A DNA stretch of 5,206 nucleotides, taken from contig JBDNHU010000446.1 in NCBI GenBank assembly GCA_041688615.1, positions 1 to 5,206 of the forward strand. The letters run 5' to 3'. The notes under the pieces are model-generated. The model was not told the origin of the DNA and did not search any database. It was given only the letters and a program-made list of their open reading frames with translations. This DNA comes from M30B19 sp041688615. GTDB taxonomy: Bacteria; Planctomycetota; Planctomycetia; Pirellulales; Pirellulaceae. Below, piece by piece: positions 1-5,206 of this stretch; the first letter of the stretch is position 1; every line of letters begins with the position of its first letter. The position numbers and the translations under genes were made by a program.

Positions 1-511
1 ACCCGAAAAACCGCTGGCTGCCTACATTTAGACCTTCAAATTTCAGTAATCCACAGGCCCAGAAGCGAAAGCTTCGACGAAAACCAAGTCTTGGATTGAG
101 ACTAGCTGAGATACGAATAGGCTACTCGCCAGAAACGTTACACCAAGCTTCAACAAGGAAATATCGCTGTGGCGCCTTGTGAACAAGTCGAAACTCAGTA
201 GCAGTATAGACGAATCACAGCCATTCTTCCGCTTACTATTTGCAAGTTCCTACTTTTATTCCTGCGTTTTCCGGGCAACTTGTAACGATTGTTCTAACGG
301 TCGTTTCACGCGAAGTTCAAGAAATCCAAGACTCTGAATCGAGTGCAGCAGCTGTAAGCCAGCCGAAAACATTGCATTGATAATAGGGAAAGTGAGTGTT
401 TTGGGGTGGATTTGCTTGGTGTTGCCGGTTTTCCCTGGCTACAACTTGTTAAAATCCGCTTGAATTGCCGGAAAAGACTCGCTCCTTATCATCCAAACGA
501 TCAAACCTGCC
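1..511. other. long non-coding upstream region, no supported gene
   Basis: No convincing gene is found on either strand. The frame starting at base 3 stays open to about 182 (59 codons), but it is rich in AGA, CTA and ATA codons and resembles no family I know. The frame starting at base 2 closes after nine codons and could be the tail of a gene lying to the left, which cannot be tested here. Minus-strand frames are cut by frequent stops. No tRNA-like cloverleaf is visible. The only structured element I see is the inverted repeat at 284-305. The region may hold promoters or an unannotated small RNA, but nothing in the sequence proves that. Confidence 0.6.
284..305. repeat. imperfect 22-bp inverted repeat (possible hairpin or operator)
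   Basis: The arms are AACGATTGTT (284-293) and AACGGTCGTT (296-305), separated by CT. Eight of ten positions pair by Watson-Crick rules. The other two would be G-U pairs in RNA, so a transcript could fold into a nearly continuous stem, with the innermost pair opening to enlarge the loop. No T-run follows on either strand, so it does not look like an intrinsic terminator. A two-fold symmetric regulator site is possible. It lies about 260 bp upstream of the GH38-like gene, which is far for a direct operator, and chance occurrence cannot be excluded. Confidence 0.35.
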
Positions 512-517
512 TATAAT
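512..517 (+). promoter_or_regulatory. candidate -10 promoter element (TATAAT)
   Basis: A perfect sigma-70-type -10 hexamer lies 50 bases before the ATG at 568. A TG dinucleotide at 508-509 is one base off the extended -10 position. No good -35 match is seen at the normal spacing; the nearest, TTATCA at 486-491, leaves a 20-base spacer. Transcription would be expected to begin near 524, giving a leader of about 44 bases before the ATG. The match is good but rests on a single hexamer. Confidence 0.45.
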
Positions 518-567
518 CGAGGACTTTGCTGACCGCCGCCACCGAACTTTCGCGAACAAGCGTCTCC

Positions 568-3500
568 ATGGAATTTAAACAGCTGCTTTTGCTTCTGCCC
601 TGTCACAGTTTGGAAGATTTTCCGACCCACCATCAAGGTGACGATGCGGAGAATCTACTGATGACTTGGACCTGCGCGTGGCACCCTGCCCTGCTGGTTC
701 AAGCCGGCAAGATGCCCACTTGGAATCGGGTTGAGGAACCGCCGGCCGATTGCAACGGATGTGTGATCTTGATCCCCAAGGTTTCTAAGAACCGGCTGCC
801 TAGCGGTTTCTTGGGGCGGTGTGTCGATCAGGGTGGATTTTCGCTTTCTGTTTCCGGAGATCGAGCGGCCGACGTGCAGGAGATTGCAGCAGCGATTGGT
901 TGCCAGGCAGCGATCTCGGCGATTTCGCAGGACACCACGGATCAGTTCTATGCGTTGAGCTACACCTACTTACAAATCGAGCTGTTGACCCGGCAACTTC
1001 GATATTCAAGCAATTTGGATCAGGTGCATTTTGAGACGCAGTTACTAAAGGCGGCAGCCGCGGCAACCGCTGGCGATTTTGAATCCATGGACTTGGCGAT
1101 CGAACGCTGTTACGACGTGTTGTCGGAAGAGCGTCATCGCTACTATCCCATGGATTCGTTTCTTTTGGATGTGACCTTATTGGCGTCAACGACCTTAGGT
1201 GCCAGTCTACGGCAGCAGTTGAACGATTCTTATGCGTCTAACTGGATTGTGACTTCGTCTTTGTTGCAGCAGTTGAAGACGAAGTCGCCGGAAATCTTTG
1301 AACAAGTTAAACAGCGTTGCGAAGAAGGGAGTCTCCATTTAGCGGGAGGCTGTCACAATCAACCGCCCAATGCATTGCTGTCGCTAGAAACGGTGCGGCG
1401 AAATGTGAATTGGGGGCAAACTTTTGCACAAGCCGAAGTCGGGCGACCGTTTGAAGTGTTTGCGCGGCGGACGCCTGGTTTGGAAGCAACGCTGCCTGGC
1501 CCTCTAAAGTCGGCAGGTTTTCGAGGCGCGATGCATCAGAACTTCGAAGACGCGACGATTCCTTTGGGTTCGCATGCCAATTTTCGTTGGGAAGGCATCG
1601 ATGGCCAGACGCTTAATAGTTTAACCAAGACGATGTGCGATGCATCGCAGCCAGCCACTTTTTTGCGTTTGGGTATTCAAATTGGCGAAGCATTGGACAT
1701 CGATCATGTCGCTGTGACCCAGTTGGTGCATTGGCCGTCGGCAGTGTCACCCGTCTTTTATGATTTAGTGAATTCAACCCGTCGAAGTGACGCTCTTGGA
1801 AAGTGGTGCACGCTGGCTGACGTTTTTGATGCGGTTCATGACCCTGGTTATAGCGAGTCCATCAGTTCGGCCGATTATCGAGCGAACGATCTTGGGCGCA
1901 TGTTAAGCCAGGAACGAGAAGCGTCGTCGTTGGCGTTACACGTGGATGCCAGCGATGCGGTGGATTCTAGCGTTAGCGGCCCCAAGTTGAATGTGGTGTC
2001 GCAAGTTCAATGTTTGATCCAGACGGAAGACCGGTTGCGCCAGACTCAATTCTTGGCCGGCATGTTGCAGCTTGCCCAAGGGGGGAAGCGGTCGTTTGCC
2101 GATCTAGCGGATGCTGCCGGTCAATTGAACTTTGATCAGGCCGCCCCCGAAGTGACTGATTCGGCGACTATGGGGTCGGAAGATGTTTTGCAACAGGCAA
2201 GTCAGTTATTGCCGATTGATGTGGACCAGTTGAATTCGTTGCAAAGTCAAATGTCTTGCCGTTTGGCTGGAATATTGGCCGCTTCTGGCAGCGACGACTG
2301 TCTGATTTTTAACGCCGACGCTCAGGTGCAGCGAATGTTGTTGACACCCGAAGTGTTGGGCAAGCGATCCTTGGATGCCGTGCCAGTCGATCAGGTGTAT
2401 GGACAATCGCGGGATTCGTCGGGCAGTTACGCAGTGGTTGATATTCCTGCAATGGGTTACATCCATCTAGCGAAGTTGACGTCAGCAAATTCCGCACTCA
2501 AAGAGAAGTCGCAACCTAGAATTTTGTCCGGTGAATCGACGCTGCGAAATGAATTCTTGGAAGCAACCATCGATGTGAAGACGGGCGCATTGCGGTCCAT
2601 TCACAACTACGAAGGGCGCAGTAATTTGTGTTCACTTCAACTAGCTTGGTTTGACTCGAAATTGCAGTCGCAAATTAAAGAATTGTTGGCCAAGTCAAAA
2701 GGTGGTGACTGGAAGTCGAACTTGGCCGAGTTGTGGAGTCGTCGAGAAGGTGATGATGGAAAGCGACGTCTGGCGGTTCATCAGGGAGGTTACACTTCGA
2801 TGGATGCTGAGAACGTGCAAGTGGTCTTGAGCAATTCGATCGTTGCGAAAATCAAAGCCACTGGTGCATTGCGAGTGTTAAATAAACGGATTGCAGATTT
2901 CGAGATTCACTACCAGTTGTATCGCGGCAGTCGGTTCTTGGAAGTCGATTGCGTCGTAACACCTGTTAGCGAATCGTTTGGCGTAAAGTTGTCGGACGAC
3001 AAGTCTTACCAATTCCCGCCCGATGCGTCTGCAAAAATCGGTAAGGGATATCGGAGCTATTTTGGATGGCGTTTGGCTCATGCCCAGCCTTCAGCCGACA
3101 TTGTTCGTGATTTGAATACATTGCGACAGGACGCTTCCCGGCCCTATTTCGAAGCACCGCACTTGGTCGAGTTTTCTGGGACCGGGCATCGCTTGGCTGT
3201 GTTGACCAACGGTCTTGCGTTTCATCGCGTCCCTGCCGATGGAAAGCTAGATTCATTGATTTCGCATCAACCGCACGAACCCTTTCGAAGCAAGTACCGG
3301 ATCGGTTTGAGCCCCAAGAATGTGTTGGCGGTTTCCTTGGCTAGTTCCACACCGCTATTGAGTGTCCCTTGTGGTTCGTTGAAACCAAACATTCCTGCGG
3401 CAGCTTGGTTGTTTCAATGTTCGTCGCCGCATGTGATCCTTACTTCTTGGGAGAACCGTTATGTGGACGGTCAGTTTGCAGGCTTGAAGGTTCGCATGGT

Positions 3501-3672
3501 AGAAACCACTGGCAAGAATCGAAAGTTCAGACTGGACTTTGCGACCGCAGCCAGAACTGTCACCCTAACAGCGAACGATCCTCATTACGTTCCCAATTGC
3601 AAGGTAAGCGACGGAGCGGTTGCCTGCGATATTAGCCCGTTTGAACAACTTGAACTATGGGTCGAATTTTGA
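568..3672 (+). CDS. GH38-like (alpha-mannosidase-fold) protein, divergent active site
   Basis: The protein has about 1034 residues, counted from the ATG at 568. An N-terminal block (11-43) contains PCHSLEDFP, HHQGDDAENLL and AWHPALL, which I associate with a planctomycete family rather than classical GH38. Residues about 190-400 look like the GH38 barrel: YYPMDSFLLDVTLLA, a LAGG strand near 258, FARRTPGLEATLPGPLKSAGF (two adjoining parts, 298-318) and RWEGIDG near 340-346. Residues about 658 to the end resemble the GH38 C-terminal beta domain, with LRNEFLEATIDVKTGALRSI and LYRGSRFLEVD. In classical enzymes the 'PDxFGxxxxLP' segment carries the nucleophile Asp; the aligned position here is Arg, and no HxHxD zinc motif is seen. 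Glycosidase activity is therefore uncertain. There is no convincing signal peptide, so a cytoplasmic location is inferred. A TTG at 526 is the upstream alternative start (1048 residues). I prefer the ATG because it begins just before the conserved block and leaves room for a leader after TATAAT. Neither start has a well-spaced ribosome binding site. cmk follows 76 bp downstream. Confidence 0.8.
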   Translation: MEFKQLLLLLPCHSLEDFPTHHQGDDAENLLMTWTCAWHPALLVQAGKMPTWNRVEEPPADCNGCVILIPKVSKNRLPSGFLGRCVDQGGFSLSVSGDRAADVQEIAAAIGCQAAISAISQDTTDQFYALSYTYLQIELLTRQLRYSSNLDQVHFETQLLKAAAAATAGDFESMDLAIERCYDVLSEERHRYYPMDSFLLDVTLLASTTLGASLRQQLNDSYASNWIVTSSLLQQLKTKSPEIFEQVKQRCEEGSLHLAGGCHNQPPNALLSLETVRRNVNWGQTFAQAEVGRPFEVFARRTPGLEATLPGPLKSAGFRGAMHQNFEDATIPLGSHANFRWEGIDGQTLNSLTKTMCDASQPATFLRLGIQIGEALDIDHVAVTQLVHWPSAVSPVFYDLVNSTRRSDALGKWCTLADVFDAVHDPGYSESISSADYRANDLGRMLSQEREASSLALHVDASDAVDSSVSGPKLNVVSQVQCLIQTEDRLRQTQFLAGMLQLAQGGKRSFADLADAAGQLNFDQAAPEVTDSATMGSEDVLQQASQLLPIDVDQLNSLQSQMSCRLAGILAASGSDDCLIFNADAQVQRMLLTPEVLGKRSLDAVPVDQVYGQSRDSSGSYAVVDIPAMGYIHLAKLTSANSALKEKSQPRILSGESTLRNEFLEATIDVKTGALRSIHNYEGRSNLCSLQLAWFDSKLQSQIKELLAKSKGGDWKSNLAELWSRREGDDGKRRLAVHQGGYTSMDAENVQVVLSNSIVAKIKATGALRVLNKRIADFEIHYQLYRGSRFLEVDCVVTPVSESFGVKLSDDKSYQFPPDASAKIGKGYRSYFGWRLAHAQPSADIVRDLNTLRQDASRPYFEAPHLVEFSGTGHRLAVLTNGLAFHRVPADGKLDSLISHQPHEPFRSKYRIGLSPKNVLAVSLASSTPLLSVPCGSLKPNIPAAAWLFQCSSPHVILTSWENRYVDGQFAGLKVRMVETTGKNRKFRLDFATAARTVTLTANDPHYVPNCKVSDGAVACDISPFEQLELWVEF

Positions 3673-3748
3673 TCGCCCATAATCTTCGCAATTCAATTGA
3701 GGTATTTGTTGGATTTGTCGTTGGTCTTCTTTCAAGGTTTCCGAGTTA
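3673..3748 (+). other. 76-bp spacer before cmk
   Basis: The spacer contains CATAAT at 3678-3683, which resembles a -10 element but has no -35 partner at proper spacing; TTGAAC at 3650-3655 is 22 bases away. A short palindrome, CAATTCAATTG, lies at 3689-3699. An AAGG at 3734-3737 is about 11 bases before the cmk ATG and is at best a weak ribosome binding site. No terminator hairpin is seen, so read-through from the GH38-like gene into cmk is plausible. Confidence 0.4.
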
Positions 3749-4414
3749 ATGATCGTTACGATCGACGGACCAGCTGGGGCAGGTAAGAGCACGATTGCAA
3801 TACTATTGGCCAAACGCCTCGGGTTCCACGTTTTGGATACCGGTGCAATGTATCGGGCGTTAACTTACCATGCGCAGCAGGCCGAAGTTAATTTGTCCGA
3901 TGCCAATGCACTGGTTGATTGTGGCTTGGAGTGCAAGTTGCAGATTAAAAATGGTGCCTTGCACCTAAACGGAAAGGTACTTGGGCAGGAGATAAGAACG
4001 CCGAAAGTTTCTAATGATATTCATTATGTTGCCGACAATGTTCAGATTCGCCAATTCTTAGTATTTTTGCAGCGGCAGTTTGTTGACAGTGACAATTTTG
4101 TCAGCGAAGGTCGTGATCAGGGCACGATCGTTTTCCCGAATGCAATTTGCAAGTTCTTCTTAACCGCCTCGGTTGAAAATCGTGCTCGGCGACGTCAGGT
4201 CCAAATGGAATCGCAAGGCCAGCCCACCGTTTATGATGAAGTGTTAGCCGATCAGTTGGAACGCGATCGAAGAGATCAATGTCGTTCGGTTGGCCGATTG
4301 CTTAAAGCGTTGGACGCGATGGCGATTGAAACCGACGATATGACGTTAGAGGTAGTTGTAGAACATTTAAGTCAGATTGTGTTGACCCGCTCAAAACAGC
4401 TTAACATTTCATAA
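3749..4414 (+). CDS. cmk: cytidylate kinase (CMP/dCMP kinase)
   Basis: This enzyme transfers phosphate from ATP to CMP or dCMP, making CDP or dCDP in cytoplasmic pyrimidine salvage and nucleotide supply. Its 221 residues match the usual bacterial length. The P-loop GPAGAGKST is at residues 7-15, followed by LDTGAMYRAL (29-38), typical of Cmk. EGRDQGTIVFP (120-130) matches the usual EGRD-x-GT-VFP motif, with Gln at the variable position. FFLTAS (136-141) and the lid helix ENRARRRQ (143-150) follow. RDRRDQCR (172-179) holds the Arg and Asp residues that contact CMP in the E. coli enzyme. Small departures from consensus are GRL where APL is common, and IETDD where a D-T/S-T stretch is usual. It starts at ATG with a weak ribosome binding site. 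It runs in the same direction as the GH38-like gene and converges on the gene to its right. Neither rpsA nor plsC, which often follow cmk in bacteria, is present. Confidence 0.96.
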   Translation: MIVTIDGPAGAGKSTIAILLAKRLGFHVLDTGAMYRALTYHAQQAEVNLSDANALVDCGLECKLQIKNGALHLNGKVLGQEIRTPKVSNDIHYVADNVQIRQFLVFLQRQFVDSDNFVSEGRDQGTIVFPNAICKFFLTASVENRARRRQVQMESQGQPTVYDEVLADQLERDRRDQCRSVGRLLKALDAMAIETDDMTLEVVVEHLSQIVLTRSKQLNIS

Positions 4415-4510
4415 CGTCCATTCGATCAACGGCCAGACGCAGCGCCCATACCCAAGAGACTTTGCAGCGGGCAAAATAAAGGCAACGCGGTCATCTCTGA
4501 AACGGATTTG
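4415..4510. other. convergent intergenic spacer, no clear terminator
   Basis: This 96-bp spacer separates the 3' ends of cmk (+) and the C39-like gene (-). The best hairpin is TTTGC (4461-4465) with GCAAA (4471-4475) around a five-base loop. It is short and weak, and no T-run follows it on either strand. Termination is expected between two convergent genes, but the sequence shows no classic intrinsic signal, so a factor-dependent mechanism is possible. Confidence 0.4.
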
Positions 4511-5206
4511 TTAGTCGCTAAGTCGATAACTAATGGTTGACATAATCAATAGGCTGGTTGAAAGTGCTAAGGTCTTAAGCGAAACCGGGCTTGCTTGGTT
4601 TCGAAAAATGCTTTCGGGACGGCTGGTGTCAATAAGGCCCACAGCAGCGGCAAATACCAAATTAATCAAAACCTGCATGGACCAAGGCGTCGGAGCTGTC
4701 GGCAAGCAAAACGAAAGGATCACAAGCAAAACAAAGGGCCAGACAAAAAGGTAAGCGGATACAATATGCACCAACGAAGTTACCGAGCTTAACGGCAAGT
4801 CACTGATCAGAATGATGTCGCCTTGAAATGCCAATGATAATTCGGCGTAGTCCATTTCGCGAAAAGGTTTTTCTTGTAATACATCAAATACGATTGCTTT
4901 ACCGCTGGAATCACCAAGAAAAGCAATCCAGTGCCCAGCACAGTCTTCATTCGAATCTGATTTCAAATGCACCAGAACGGGAACCGGCGAGTGGCGAACA
5001 AAGGAAACGCTCGCGTTCCGGCATGGACGGGCCCAGGCCCCGAAGTCATTGGCAGCTTTACATAAGTCTGTTACTGAACTGCCGTTCTGGCCACCAGAAA
5101 TGTAGTCTCCCAGGATTAAAGACTTCCGATCAATTTTCAGCCCTGTCGCTTCGATCGCCGTAACCAGTGAATAGGTTCCACATTCGGCACCCGACGGTCG
5201 TGGCGG
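4511..5206 (-). CDS. C39-like cysteine peptidase with C-terminal membrane helices (partial, 5' end beyond window)
   Basis: The frame is open to the right edge, so the start is missing; 231 C-terminal residues are visible, ending at TAA (4511-4513). The GTG at 4970-4972 could be mistaken for a start but sits inside the domain. Counting from the edge, ECGTYSLVTAIEATG places the presumed catalytic Cys at 9, GHWIAFLG gives His 92, and KAIVFDVL gives Asp 108. These spacings (83 and 16) closely match the Cys17-His96-Asp112 triad of C39 peptidases such as ComA and LagD, which cleave after the double-Gly of leader peptides. After the domain, hydrophobic segments lie at about 145-168, 177-194 and, more weakly, 208-226. 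The protein then stops, with no ABC ATPase. It is probably a membrane-anchored peptidase or C39-like protein of unknown substrate. The Gln that usually lies six residues before the Cys appears to be Arg 3, so activity is not assured. A truncated exporter is the alternative reading. Confidence 0.75.
   Translation of the reverse strand, partial: PPRPSGAECGTYSLVTAIEATGLKIDRKSLILGDYISGGQNGSSVTDLCKAANDFGAWARPCRNASVSFVRHSPVPVLVHLKSDSNEDCAGHWIAFLGDSSGKAIVFDVLQEKPFREMDYAELSLAFQGDIILISDLPLSSVTSLVHIVSAYLFVWPFVLLVILSFCLPTAPTPWSMQVLINLVFAAAVGLIDTSRPESIFRNQASPVSLKTLALSTSLLIMSTISYRLSD

Noticed and set aside
3..182. Open frame entering from the left edge, with an RKLRRKPSLGLRLAEIR stretch faintly like planctomycete export-signal motifs
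   Set aside because: It is only 59 codons, has poor codon usage and no family resemblance, and the motif would belong at a protein start rather than near a C-terminus.
392..463. A 23-codon frame from GTG, preceded by AGGGA, encoding a short hydrophobic peptide
   Set aside because: It is too short to support, starts with GTG at short spacing, and nothing ties it to the downstream gene as a leader peptide.
568..630. Possible lipoprotein or secretion signal in the N-terminus of the GH38-like protein (KQLLLLLPC)
   Set aside because: The hydrophobic run is only about six residues, Pro precedes the Cys so there is no lipobox, and the Cys lies in a conserved-looking block.
800..1189. Minus-strand 129-codon frame inside the GH38-like gene
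   Set aside because: It lies wholly opposite a well-supported coding region, has low-complexity Arg/Pro/Ser composition and no recognisable domain.
4461..4475. TTTGC/GCAAA hairpin between cmk and the C39-like gene as a terminator
   Set aside because: The stem has only five base pairs, is A/T-rich, and is not followed by a T-run on either strand.
4828..5163. Plus-strand 111-codon frame opposite the C39-like gene
   Set aside because: The minus strand carries the C39 triad and membrane helices in this interval; the plus-strand product has no recognisable features.

Overview
The window most resembles a chromosome segment from a planctomycete, probably of the Pirellulaceae (Rhodopirellula-like). 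This rests on recognising the protein families, not on a database search. The long first protein looks like a GH38-related family I associate with that group. The right-edge protein pairs a C39-type cysteine peptidase domain with C-terminal membrane helices, which also fits. Ribosome binding sites are weak or missing, base composition is near-balanced, and spacers are long. I see no insertion sequence, integrase, CRISPR array, tRNA or rRNA.

Layout. Positions 1-567 hold no gene I can support. Their visible content is an imperfect 22-bp inverted repeat (284-305) and a perfect TATAAT hexamer (512-517) just ahead of the first gene. Positions 568-3672 (+) encode a protein of about 1034 residues with the fold signature of family 38 glycoside hydrolases (alpha-mannosidase-like), including a recognisable C-terminal beta-rich domain. 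The canonical catalytic Asp motif and the N-terminal His-x-Asp zinc motif are not recognisable. After a 76-bp gap, 3749-4414 (+) encodes cytidylate kinase (Cmk), a housekeeping nucleotide-salvage enzyme with all main motifs. A 96-bp convergent spacer follows. Positions 4511-5206 (-) hold the C-terminal 231 residues of a C39-like peptidase with two or three membrane helices; its start lies beyond the right edge.

How the genes relate. The GH38-like gene and cmk are co-directional and may share a transcript, but the gap is large enough for cmk to have its own promoter and nothing links their functions. The C39-like gene converges on cmk and is a separate unit. The most notable points are the apparent loss of the classical catalytic residues in the GH38-like protein, together with its own Cys/His/Asp-rich N-terminal block, and a membrane-anchored C39 peptidase without the usual exporter ATPase. 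No obviously new multi-gene system is visible in this short window.
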